DNA of 64,000 bases from VXNE01 sp965200505 (GTDB lineage Bacteria > Pseudomonadota > Gammaproteobacteria > Pseudomonadales > Azotimanducaceae). The position numbers were made by a program, and so were the translations under genes. The DNA lies in assembly GCA_965200505.1 (NCBI GenBank), contig OZ241343.1, positions 2,480,001 to 2,544,000 of the forward strand. Direction: 5' to 3'. The notes under the pieces were generated by a model. It saw only the letters and a list, made by a program, of their open reading frames with translations, was not told the origin of the DNA and searched no databases. Positions 9,041 to 16,166 of the stretch are shown piece by piece. How positions within the stretch are numbered: position 1 is the stretch's first letter; each line of letters begins with the position of its first letter.

Positions 9041-9046
9041 TACAAT
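9041..9046 (+). promoter_or_regulatory. candidate -10 element of a leaderless dioxygenase transcript
   Basis: TACAAT (five of six to TATAAT), with the ATG at 9053 six bases downstream and no Shine-Dalgarno sequence. It is back to back with the leftward element at 8998-9003, making a 60-base divergent promoter region. Confidence 0.45.
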
Positions 9047-9052
9047 CGATCC

Positions 9053-9820
9053 ATGCTCACGCGGGAACAGGTGGAAACCTACCGGGAAGCCGGCTTCATT
9101 CTGTTGCCTGGCTTCGTCGATGCGCACCGGTTGGCGCGCTACAACACCCGATTCTTGGATCTGGTCATGGGCCGCGCACCAGCGCCTGCCGATCTCGTCA
9201 TCATGCGCGACATCATGGTGGTGAAAGGCGCGGCGAAGCCTGCAAACGCCGTTGACGGCGTGAACAAGCTATTCCACTTCCAAAGCGATCCTGCATTGTT
9301 CGACTATGCCCAGCACCCCAAGACGCTCGCCGTCGCCCGCCAACTCACCGGCGCACCGGCGGACGCCGCCTTGGGTGTGCTCGCCACCAACGTCTTCAAC
9401 AAGCCGCCCGGCGTGGACGGGCGCCATCCGCTGCATCAAGACTTGCGGTATTTCCGCCTCCGCCCCGCGGACGGCATCGTCGGCGTGTGGACCGCGATTT
9501 CGCCTTGCCGGCGCGAATCCGGTTGCTTGGCCATCGTACCCGGCTCGCATCAGGGCGAACTCCGAGACCACCACATGCCCGATTGGGAATACGTGAACCA
9601 TGCCTTCCTCGGCGTCGAAGGGGTGCGGCGGGAGGCATTGACCCATGTGGAGATGCAACCCGGCGACACGCTCTTCTTCCACCCGCTCTTGATCCACGGC
9701 TCCGGGCGCAACCGTGCGGCCGAATGCCGCCGCGCCATCTCCGCCCACTTCGCCGCTCCCCACTGCGAAGCACCGAACGAAGATTGGCGCCGGCAACCCC
9801 ATGTGCGCCTCGTGGAATAG
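9053..9820 (+). CDS. phytanoyl-CoA dioxygenase (PhyH) family protein
   Basis: Protein of 255 residues in the Fe(II)/2-oxoglutarate dioxygenase superfamily. The iron-binding HxD is HPLHQD (His128, Asp130), the distal His is His215 in LIHGSGRN, and the Arg219 that follows is placed to bind 2-oxoglutarate. The block CLAIVPGSHQG between them is typical of PhyH enzymes. The substrate is unknown; relatives hydroxylate phytanoyl-CoA, ectoine and many secondary metabolites. One of three family members in this window. It appears to be a single-gene unit divergent from the GT2 gene. Confidence 0.85.
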   Translation: MLTREQVETYREAGFILLPGFVDAHRLARYNTRFLDLVMGRAPAPADLVIMRDIMVVKGAAKPANAVDGVNKLFHFQSDPALFDYAQHPKTLAVARQLTGAPADAALGVLATNVFNKPPGVDGRHPLHQDLRYFRLRPADGIVGVWTAISPCRRESGCLAIVPGSHQGELRDHHMPDWEYVNHAFLGVEGVRREALTHVEMQPGDTLFFHPLLIHGSGRNRAAECRRAISAHFAAPHCEAPNEDWRRQPHVRLVE

Positions 9821-9910
9821 GCTTGCGGCGCTGCATGCCTCCACCGCGAGCCACCGGCGACACGGGCGTGTCGCTTGACGGCGCGTTTTCGTCGGCGTAA
9901 CAATCCGACC

Positions 9911-10408
9911 ATGGAGACGCGCTATCGCGACGATGTCTGGTACGGGCTGCTGGATGCGGACCGGGTGGCTCGATACTACAACGCGCTGGCCGCTCGCTTG
10001 CGCCGCCGGCGGCGGCTGCTCGACGCATTCGTGGCCTTCGGCTCGACGAGCGCCGTGGCGTCACTGTTGCTGGCCGCACCGCCTTGGGCGCTGGCGGCTT
10101 TCGTCGTGGCGTCAGCCGCGGCGTCCGTGTGGTCGCTGGTGTCGCGTTATGGCGACGATGGCGCACTGCTGACGCGGGTCGGTGATGAGATGGGACGGAT
10201 CGTGGGCGAGTGGCAGCTACTCTGGAGCGAGGTGGAGTCACTCGGCGACGACGAGGCCAGGGATCGGGTTGCCAAGCTGTCCGAGGCCATGGCCCGTTGC
10301 ACCGACGGCGTTCCACCAGAGCTTGCGGACCGCCGCCGGCTGAACGAGCGTTGCGCGGCCGAGACGTACACGGTGATGCAGGCGCAGTACGGTGCCGCGA
10401 CGGGTTGA
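9911..10408 (+). CDS. small two-TM membrane protein, uncharacterised (SLATT-like layout)
   Basis: Protein of 165 residues from the ATG at 9911. A short soluble N-terminus with a strongly basic stretch (AARLRRRRRLL) precedes two hydrophobic helices (about 49-68 and 70-88 of the 9911 frame), then an acidic helical C-terminus. This resembles the layout of SLATT/2TM effector domains, but I cannot confirm homology. TTGACG (9875-9880) and TAACAA (9898-9903) with 17-base spacing lie just ahead, again placing the transcription start on the ATG. The next small ORF overlaps its 3' end. Confidence 0.6.
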   Translation: METRYRDDVWYGLLDADRVARYYNALAARLRRRRRLLDAFVAFGSTSAVASLLLAAPPWALAAFVVASAAASVWSLVSRYGDDGALLTRVGDEMGRIVGEWQLLWSEVESLGDDEARDRVAKLSEAMARCTDGVPPELADRRRLNERCAAETYTVMQAQYGAATG

Positions 10409-10532
10409 GGAGCGCGCCAAGCCGCGCCGCCCGGACGATCCGCCGGCACCCCGCCCGCCCCCACCGCAACCGGTGCCGTCGCCTCCGAGCCCCCAGCGCG
10501 ACACCCCGGAGAGACGGGATCACCCCGTTTGA
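10392..10532 (+). CDS. possible proline-rich microprotein (46 residues)
   Basis: A GTG at 10392 opens a 46-codon frame overlapping the last 17 bases of the two-TM protein gene. The product is basic at first (PRRVEERAKPRRP) and then almost all Pro, Arg, Ser and Gln, with runs such as APRPPPPQPVPSPPSP. No Shine-Dalgarno sequence is obvious. The overlap suggests translational coupling, but GC-rich sequence easily yields Pro/Arg-rich chance frames, so this is tentative. Confidence 0.3.
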   Translation: MPRRVEERAKPRRPDDPPAPRPPPPQPVPSPPSPQRDTPERRDHPV

Positions 10533-10579
10533 CCGCCCCTCGCCCGCCAGCGGCTTCGCCGATTGGGATTAGGGGCCGA

Positions 10580-10610
10580 TTGGCGGCCAAGCCCACAATC
10601 GCATTAAAAT
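10580..10610 (+). promoter_or_regulatory. candidate tRNA promoter
   Basis: TTGGCG at 10580-10585 and TAAAAT at 10605-10610 (19-base spacing, slightly long) end 12 bases before the mature tRNA. Position and hexamers fit a sigma-70 promoter for the tRNA. Confidence 0.4.
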
Positions 10611-10622
10611 GCGTAGCTTGCC

Positions 10623-10698
10623 GGCCAGGTAGCTCAGGCGGTAGAGCAGTGGACTGAAAATCCTCGTGTCGGTGGTTCAACTCCACCCCTGGCCACCA
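10623..10698 (+). tRNA. tRNA-Phe (GAA)
   Basis: 76 bases including an encoded CCA. The acceptor GGCCAGG pairs with CCTGGCC (10688-10694), the D stem is GCTC/GAGC, and the T stem GGTGG/CCACC closes a normal TTCAACT loop. The anticodon loop CTGAAAA carries GAA, for phenylalanine. The anticodon stem reads GTGGA against TCCTC, leaving one U-U mismatch (position 28:42) where related tRNAs have a base pair. Confidence 0.95.
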
Positions 10699-10727
10699 AG
10701 ATTGGAAACTCGAACGGAGGTGGGCGG

Positions 10728-11153
10728 GTGAAAGCGCTGTCTGGGTTGGTTGGTGTGCTGATGGCGGGCGTGGTCGCGGCGGCAACCGCGCCGGCGGGCA
10801 CCGACGAGGAGATTCGCGAGCGCCTGGCGTCGTTTGGCGCATCCTGCCTCGTTGGCGACGATCAATGCGGTGCTCCCGCACCCGCCGCGCCAGCGGCGGC
10901 AGTCGCCGCGGCCCAGCCGATGACGGGCACACAGGTCTATGACCAATTCTGCTTTGCTTGCCACGCCACCGGTGTTGGCGATGCACCGCTCTTCCAAGAC
11001 GCCACGCAGTGGGCGCCACGCTTGGCGAAGGGCTTCGATGAACTGCTGAGGACGAGCCTGACCGGCCTCGGCGCGATGCCACCGATGGGCACCTGCATGG
11101 CCTGTACGGAAGACGAAATGCTCGCCGCCATCCGGTATCTGAGCGGGAGTTGA
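10728..11153 (+). CDS. cytochrome c5-type c-type cytochrome, exported
   Basis: 141 residues: a signal peptide (about 1-20), an Ala/Pro-rich linker and a single class I cytochrome c domain. The haem site is CFACH (75-79) and the axial Met probably lies in GAMPPMGTC. The extra Cys pair (CMAC) after it is typical of cytochrome c5. It carries electrons in the periplasm or at the membrane. The GTG start has GGAGG six bases upstream. Confidence 0.85.
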   Translation: MKALSGLVGVLMAGVVAAATAPAGTDEEIRERLASFGASCLVGDDQCGAPAPAAPAAAVAAAQPMTGTQVYDQFCFACHATGVGDAPLFQDATQWAPRLAKGFDELLRTSLTGLGAMPPMGTCMACTEDEMLAAIRYLSGS

Positions 11154-11262
11154 TGGCCCGAGGTCGTCGCCGCACCGCCGCTGAGCCCAGCAGCCGGCCG
11201 GGTAGCGCCCACCGGCACAGCTCGCGTCGGCGGCGCACCCCTCCTCACCCAACAACACAACC

Positions 11263-12801
11263 TCACCCCACACGATAAGACAACGCCTCCGCCACATGCG
11301 CCGGCGCGATGTGCGTTTCGCCAGCGAGGTCAGCGATGGTGCGGGCGGACTTCTGCACCCGGTGGATGGCCCGCGCGGAAAGTGCATAGCGCTGTATGGC
11401 GAGCTTCAGCAGCCGGCGGCCGGCGGTGTCCAAAGCGCAATGGCGTTCCACGCCGGCGGCGTCCAAGTCGCGGTTGTAACAGCCCCGTAGCTTGAGTTGC
11501 GTCGCCCTCGCTTGGACGATGTCCCGGCGCAGCGCCGCTTCATCGAGGGGCGCTGGTGTGCGCTCCCATAGCTCGTCCTCGCTAACCGGCCCCACTTCAA
11601 CGTTCAGGTCGATGCGGTCCAAGAGCGGGCCAGAGAGGCGGCTCTGGTAGCGCTGCACCTGCTGCGGTGTGCAGCGGCAGCGCGTTTCGTCACAGGTGAA
11701 CCCGGCTGGACACGGATTCATGGCCGCCACCAGCTGGAAGCCGGCCGGGAATCGGCAACGCCGGTTGGCGCGCGCCACCACCACTTCCGACGATTCCAGC
11801 GGCTCGCGCAGCGCCTCCAAGGCGTCGCGGTGGAACTCCGGCAGCTCGTCCAGAAACAGCACGCCGCGGTGCGCCAGCGAGACCTCGCCTGGCGACACCG
11901 GCGACCCGCCGCCAATGAGTGCCGCGGCCGAGGCCGTGTGGTGCGGGTCTCGGAACGGTCGCCGCCACCCCGGCGGACGCTCGCGGCCGGCGGCGGAATA
12001 CACATGCGCCACTTGCGCCGCTTCTTCACGGGACAGCGGCGGCAGCAGTTGGGCCAGCCGCTTGGCGAGCATCGTCTTGCCAGTGCCCGGCGGCCCGCGC
12101 ATGAGCAGGTGATGACCACCGGCGGCGGCCACCGTCAGGGCGCGTTTCGCGGCTAGCTGGCCCTTCACGTCATCCAAGGAGAGCGCGGTGCTTGGGGCCG
12201 CCCGCGTGGTGTTCGGCATCGGCTGCGGGGTGGGGTCTTCGGCGCGGGCGAGCCGCACGGCCTCGGCCAACGTGGACACCGGAAACAGCGGCCCATCCAA
12301 CAACCCCGCGAGTTCACGGGCGTTGGCGGTGGGGAAGACCAGCCCGCGCCGCGCCTGCGCCACGGCCAACGCCGCGCCGAAGCAGCCCCGCACACCCCGC
12401 ACTTCACCGTACAGCGACAGCTCGCCGATGAACTCCAGCCGTTCGAGGTGGCGTGTGGGCACTTGATGGGTGGCGGCCAACACGCTCATGGCGATGGCCA
12501 AGTCGTAGCGGCCGCCGTGCTTGGCGAGATCTGCCGGCGCTAGGTTCACCACCAGTTGCCCCCTTGGGAACTCAAGCCGCATCGTCTTGATGGCGCTCTT
12601 CACCCGATCCCGCGCTTCACGCACCGCGGTCTGCGCCATGCCGACCACGGAGAACCCGGCCGCGCCGCCGGGCTGATGCGCCTCGATGGTGACCGGCGGG
12701 GCGTCCACGCCCACCTGCGCCCGGGTGTGGATGCGCAGGTGCTTGGCGCCGGCCGAGCCGCCGTTGCCGGTGCCAGACGGGCTTTGGCCGTTTGCGAACA
12801 T
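11263..12801 (-). CDS. comM: YifB/ComM-family Mg-chelatase-like AAA+ ATPase
   Basis: Protein of about 512 residues. The N-terminal Lon-protease-like fold (to ~170) is followed by a Mg-chelatase-type AAA+ domain with Walker A GPPGTGKT, Walker B GVLFLDELPEF and the sensor region MNPCPAG, then a C-terminal lid. ComM is a hexameric branch-migration helicase that helps integrate DNA taken up by natural transformation; YifB is the older name. The ATG at 12801 follows CCGGAGTG, a plausible ribosome-binding site; the frame continues to 12870 without conservation. No competence genes are adjacent. Confidence 0.9.
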   Translation of the reverse strand: MFANGQSPSGTGNGGSAGAKHLRIHTRAQVGVDAPPVTIEAHQPGGAAGFSVVGMAQTAVREARDRVKSAIKTMRLEFPRGQLVVNLAPADLAKHGGRYDLAIAMSVLAATHQVPTRHLERLEFIGELSLYGEVRGVRGCFGAALAVAQARRGLVFPTANARELAGLLDGPLFPVSTLAEAVRLARAEDPTPQPMPNTTRAAPSTALSLDDVKGQLAAKRALTVAAAGGHHLLMRGPPGTGKTMLAKRLAQLLPPLSREEAAQVAHVYSAAGRERPPGWRRPFRDPHHTASAAALIGGGSPVSPGEVSLAHRGVLFLDELPEFHRDALEALREPLESSEVVVARANRRCRFPAGFQLVAAMNPCPAGFTCDETRCRCTPQQVQRYQSRLSGPLLDRIDLNVEVGPVSEDELWERTPAPLDEAALRRDIVQARATQLKLRGCYNRDLDAAGVERHCALDTAGRRLLKLAIQRYALSARAIHRVQKSARTIADLAGETHIAPAHVAEALSYRVG

Positions 12802-12948
12802 CACTCCGGCTCGTCGCTCAAGTGCCGGGGGAAGCCTAATTGGGCGTCTTGGGCGGCACCTAGGGCGCAAGGCGGAAAGTTGCGTAAGCCGTTGGCCGAT
12901 TTTGCGGCGGACTTCGCCCCTTACCGCACCGGAACACCGCCGGGGAGG

Positions 12949-12957
12949 TGCTAGAAT
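12949..12957 (+). promoter_or_regulatory. extended -10 promoter upstream of the first PII gene
   Basis: TG-C-TAGAAT is an extended -10 element about 60 bases before the PII start at 13018. No good -35 is visible, as expected for an extended -10 promoter. Confidence 0.4.
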
Positions 12958-13017
12958 CCGCCATCACTTGCAGGCCAAGGGAGCGCACACCGCCCCCCTC
13001 GGTGCTTGGAGAACGCC

Positions 13018-13356
13018 GTGAAGTTGATTGCCGCCATCATCAAACCGTTCAAGCTCGACCAAGTGCGTGAAGCACTCGCCGAAGTCGGTGTCAGCGGCAT
13101 GACGGTGACGGAAGTGAAGGGCTTTGGGCGCCAAAAGGGCCACACTGAACTCTACCGTGGCGCGGAATACGTCGTGGACTTCCTGCCCAAGGCGAAGGTG
13201 GAGGTCGCCGTGGATGACGGCATGGTGGAGCGCTGCATCGAGGCGATCGTCGGCGCGGCGAACACCGGCAAGGTGGGAGACGGCAAGATCTTCGTGAGCA
13301 CCTTGGACGAAGTGGTGCGCATCCGCACTGGCGAAACGGGGGCGGAAGCCGTCTAG
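13018..13356 (+). CDS. glnB: PII nitrogen signal transducer (GlnB/GlnK), copy 1
   Basis: 112 residues, the family length. The trimeric PII protein reads 2-oxoglutarate, ATP/ADP and glutamine status. Visible are the N-terminal KLIAAIIKPFKLD, the T-loop with the uridylylated Tyr51 in ELYRGAEY, the Walker-like KGFGRQKGH, and C-terminal KVGDGKIFV. Start GTG at 13018 with GGAG upstream; the frame upstream (13006) adds four residues. It lies 360 bases before the porin gene, outside the sigma-54 promoter, so it may be the constitutive PII, while the second copy is the inducible GlnK paired with AmtB. GlnB versus GlnK identity is inference. Confidence 0.9.
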   Translation: MKLIAAIIKPFKLDQVREALAEVGVSGMTVTEVKGFGRQKGHTELYRGAEYVVDFLPKAKVEVAVDDGMVERCIEAIVGAANTGKVGDGKIFVSTLDEVVRIRTGETGAEAV

Positions 13357-13504
13357 CGACACCGCTCGCCACGCCGCTCCGCTCTCCCCTCCCCCGCCCC
13401 CCTCCCCCTACCACTCCATTCTCCACCGGCAGCCAAGCTGCCCAATTCGGCGCGAGCCTTGCCGGGCGCGCTGGATTGGCGCGCCCATCCCTCACGCACA
13501 CCAT

Positions 13505-13519
13505 GCACCGACTTGGTGC
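13505..13519 (+). promoter_or_regulatory. NtrC binding site
   Basis: GCACC-GACTT-GGTGC is a perfect dyad matching the NtrC consensus (GCAC-N7-GTGC). It lies about 115 bases upstream of the sigma-54-like promoter at 13619, a usual enhancer distance. It sits in the 360-base gene-free interval 13357-13716, which otherwise holds a C-rich run near 13388-13408 and no convincing gene. Confidence 0.65.
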
Positions 13520-13618
13520 GTCGCAGCGGCATCCGGCCGCCTCAAAGGCACGGAACGAGGGCTGGCACGGCGCCGCCGTGGTCAGTGTCCACGGACGCAA
13601 AGCCGCCCTAAACCCCGT

Positions 13619-13636
13619 TTGGCACGGAACGTGCTT
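13619..13636 (+). promoter_or_regulatory. sigma-54 promoter for the porin-glnK-amtB operon
   Basis: TTGGCACGGAACGTGCTT has the -24 GG (13621-13622) and the -12 GC (13633-13634) separated by exactly ten bases, within a TGGCAC-N5-GTGC frame close to the TGGCAC-N5-TTGC consensus. The gene start is about 80 bases downstream, and an NtrC dyad lies upstream. Confidence 0.65.
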
Positions 13637-13716
13637 ACCTCTCTTGGCGTGTTTTGGCGAGCGGCTGCGCAGCCGCCCCAATCCGCCGACATGACCAACA
13701 ACCAAGGAGAGGAACC

Positions 13717-14391
13717 ATGAAGAAGACACTGTTGGCCGGCGTCTTGGCCGGTGCCGCGTTCGGCGCCGCCGGCGCGGAAGTGTCCGGCAACGTCACCATC
13801 GCGTCCGACTATTCGTTCCGCGGCTGGTCCCAGACCACGCGGGACCCCGCGATACAAGGCGGCTTCGACATCGCGTCAGACTCCGGCTTCTACGTCGGCA
13901 CATGGATGTCGAACGTGAAGTTCGGCGATGACGCCAACACGGAACTGGACCTCTACGCCGGCTACGGCGGCGAGTTCGGCGACAGCGGCGTCTCCTATGA
14001 CATCTCCGTCATCCAATTCGAGTACATCAGCGAAGGCGACGCCCTCGATTACATGGAGGCCGCGGTGTCCATCGGCGTCGGCGACTTCACCTTCGGCATG
14101 AACTACTCGCCGGAGTACTTGGGCGATGGCGGCGAGACCTTCTACTACCCCTACGCGGACTACAGCTTCGCCCTCGGCGAGAACGCCTCCCTCGACCTGC
14201 ACGTCGGTTTCAACAACTCCGACGGCATCGCCGGGGACGACGACAGCTACATCGACTACGGCGCCACCCTGACGGTGCCGGTGGCCGGCATCGACGTGGG
14301 CTTCGCCATCGTCGGCACGGATTTGGATGAGGACGTCTGCGACGCGGATTGCGAAGCGCGCCTCGTGGTGTCCCTCTCGAAGAGCTTGTAG
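13717..14391 (+). CDS. TorF-family putative porin
   Basis: 224 residues: a signal peptide (MKKTLLAGVL...AGA, ~20 residues), then amphipathic beta strands starting with VSGNVTIASDYSFRGWSQT, the signature of the TorF/Gcw_chp outer-membrane family, and acidic, Tyr- and Gly-rich loops. Probably an outer-membrane channel. The strong ribosome site AAGGAGAGG precedes the ATG. It lies between two PII genes and upstream of amtB, a recurrent arrangement, and is the first gene behind the sigma-54 promoter, suggesting it admits a nitrogen compound under starvation. Its substrate is not known. Confidence 0.85.
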   Translation: MKKTLLAGVLAGAAFGAAGAEVSGNVTIASDYSFRGWSQTTRDPAIQGGFDIASDSGFYVGTWMSNVKFGDDANTELDLYAGYGGEFGDSGVSYDISVIQFEYISEGDALDYMEAAVSIGVGDFTFGMNYSPEYLGDGGETFYYPYADYSFALGENASLDLHVGFNNSDGIAGDDDSYIDYGATLTVPVAGIDVGFAIVGTDLDEDVCDADCEARLVVSLSKSL

Positions 14392-14436
14392 CAGACCGGG
14401 CGGGGCTGCGGCCCCGCTCCCCTACGGAGAAATGCG

Positions 14437-14775
14437 ATGAAACTGATTACGGCAATCATCAAGCCATTCAAGCTCGACGACGTGCGCGAGGCGCTGTCGG
14501 AGATCGGTGTGGCCGGCATGACCGTGACCGAGGTGAAGGGCTTCGGCCGCCAGAAGGGGCACACGGAACTCTACCGCGGCGCCGAATACGTCGTGGACTT
14601 CCTTCCCAAGGTGAAGATTGAGGCCGCGGTGGGCGAGGAAATCCTTGAGCAGTGCTTGGAGGCCATCGCCAAGTCGGCCAACACCGGCAAGGTGGGCGAC
14701 GGCAAGATCTTCGTCACGTCCCTCGACGAAGCCGTGCGAATCCGCACCGGCGAAACCGGCGCCGACGCCATCTAG
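14437..14775 (+). CDS. glnK: PII signal protein GlnK
   Basis: 112 residues, closely similar to the PII protein at 13018: same KLITAIIKPFKLDD N-terminus, same T-loop ELYRGAEY with Tyr51, same KVGDGKIFV end. GlnK plugs the AmtB pore when nitrogen is plentiful and is released when uridylylated. It lies 30 bases before amtB with AAGGAGAC ahead of the latter, so it is co-transcribed. Confidence 0.93.
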   Translation: MKLITAIIKPFKLDDVREALSEIGVAGMTVTEVKGFGRQKGHTELYRGAEYVVDFLPKVKIEAAVGEEILEQCLEAIAKSANTGKVGDGKIFVTSLDEAVRIRTGETGADAI

Positions 14776-14805
14776 GCCCGGCACGAGACAACCAAGGAGA
14801 CTCAA

Positions 14806-16053
14806 ATGGAAGGCCTCATTCAAACCAACTACGCGCTGGACACCTTCTACTTCCTCGTGATGGGTGTCTTAGTGATGTTCATGGCCTGCGGCTTCTCGAT
14901 GCTGGAAGCTGGCATGGTGCGCGCCAAGAACACCGCGGAAATCCTCACGAAGAACGTGGCGCTGTACGCCATCGCGTGCATCATGTACCTGCTCGTCGGC
15001 TACAACATCATGTACATCGACACGGGCAGCGTGCTGCCGAGCTTCGGTGCCTTGATCGGCGCGGAGAACACCGCCGACGAGATCGTCGCCGGCACCGCCG
15101 GCGGGGTCGCCACCGACCACTCCGAGCGTTCCGACTACTTCTTCCAAGTGGTGTTCGTGGCCACCGCCATGTCCATCGTCTCCGGCGCGGTGGCGGAGCG
15201 CATGAAGCTATGGGCGTTCCTCGGCTTCGCCGTGGTGATGACCGGCCTCATCTACCCCGTGCAGGGCATGTGGACGTGGGGCGGCGGCTGGCTCAGCGAG
15301 GCCGGCTACTCGGATTTCGCCGGCTCCGGCATCGTCCACATGTGTGGCGCCGCGGCGGCCTTGGCCGGGGTGTTGCTGCTTGGCCCCCGAAGCGGCAAAT
15401 ACGGCAAGGATGGCCATGTGAACGCCATACCCGGCTGCAACATGCCCCTCGCCACGCTCGGCATGTTCGTGCTGTGGTTCGGCTGGTTCGGCTTCAACGG
15501 CGGTTCCGAGCTCAAGCTCTCCAACGTGGATGAGGCGAACGCCGTGGCACAGGTGTTCGTCAACACCAACATCGCCGCCTGCGGCGGGCTGGTGGCGGCG
15601 CTCATCTTGGCGCGCCTTTGGTTCGGCAAGGCAGACCTCACCATGGCGCTGAACGGCGCCTTGGCCGGCTTGGTCGCCATCACCGCCGACCCGCTGTCCG
15701 GCTCGGCGTTCTGGTCGATGGTGATCGGCGCCGTCGGCGGCCTGCTGGTGGTCGGTTCCATCGTGTTGCTGGACAAATGGCGCATCGACGATCCCGTGGG
15801 CGCCATCAGCGTGCATGGCGTGTGCGGCATTTGGGGCATCTTGGCCGTACCGTTCAACAACGCGGACGCCACCATCGCGGGGCAACTCATCGGCATCGTC
15901 GGCATCTTCGGTTGGGTGTTCGTGGCGAGTTTCGTCATCTGGTACCTGTTGAAGGCGACGGTCGGCATCCGCGTCTCCGAAGAGGAGGAATCGAGCGGCG
16001 TCGATTGGTCTGAAACGGGCATCGAGGCGTACCCGGAGTTCGTCCAAAGCTAG
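14806..16053 (+). CDS. amtB: ammonium transporter AmtB
   Basis: 415 residues, polytopic with about 11 membrane helices. Family blocks include CGFSMLEAGMVRAKN in helix 1-2, the twin pore histidines in VHMCGAAAALAG and SVHGVCGIWG, and the signature region LATLGMFVLWFGWFGFNGGS. It conducts ammonium into the cell. There is no cleavable signal peptide, since the ORF opens just before the first helix (residues ~12-35). Ends with a strong terminator. Confidence 0.95.
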   Translation: MEGLIQTNYALDTFYFLVMGVLVMFMACGFSMLEAGMVRAKNTAEILTKNVALYAIACIMYLLVGYNIMYIDTGSVLPSFGALIGAENTADEIVAGTAGGVATDHSERSDYFFQVVFVATAMSIVSGAVAERMKLWAFLGFAVVMTGLIYPVQGMWTWGGGWLSEAGYSDFAGSGIVHMCGAAAALAGVLLLGPRSGKYGKDGHVNAIPGCNMPLATLGMFVLWFGWFGFNGGSELKLSNVDEANAVAQVFVNTNIAACGGLVAALILARLWFGKADLTMALNGALAGLVAITADPLSGSAFWSMVIGAVGGLLVVGSIVLLDKWRIDDPVGAISVHGVCGIWGILAVPFNNADATIAGQLIGIVGIFGWVFVASFVIWYLLKATVGIRVSEEEESSGVDWSETGIEAYPEFVQS

Positions 16054-16075
16054 GCGACGTTCGCAACGCAGGGAA

Positions 16076-16101
16076 GGGCGCCCAAGGGCGCCCTTTTCTT
16101 T
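16076..16101 (+). terminator. rho-independent terminator after amtB
   Basis: GGGCGC (16076-16081), a six-base loop, GCGCCC (16088-16093), then TTTTCTTT. It closes the porin-glnK-amtB operon. Confidence 0.8.
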
Positions 16102-16152
16102 GGTCCACGTCTGTTGCGAAGTTCGCCGTGCCGGGGCACCGGCGCCGTTGGC

Positions 16153-16158
16153 TACAAT
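16153..16158 (+). promoter_or_regulatory. candidate -10 element of a leaderless thrC transcript
   Basis: TACAAT followed by the thrC ATG after eight bases (CCCGCGCC), with no Shine-Dalgarno sequence between. Confidence 0.4.
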
Positions 16159-16166
16159 CCCGCGCC

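Noticed and set aside
13388..13408. C-rich run in the PII/porin spacer as another phase-variable tract.
   Set aside because: It is interrupted by T and G residues and lies in non-coding sequence, so slippage would not change a reading frame.
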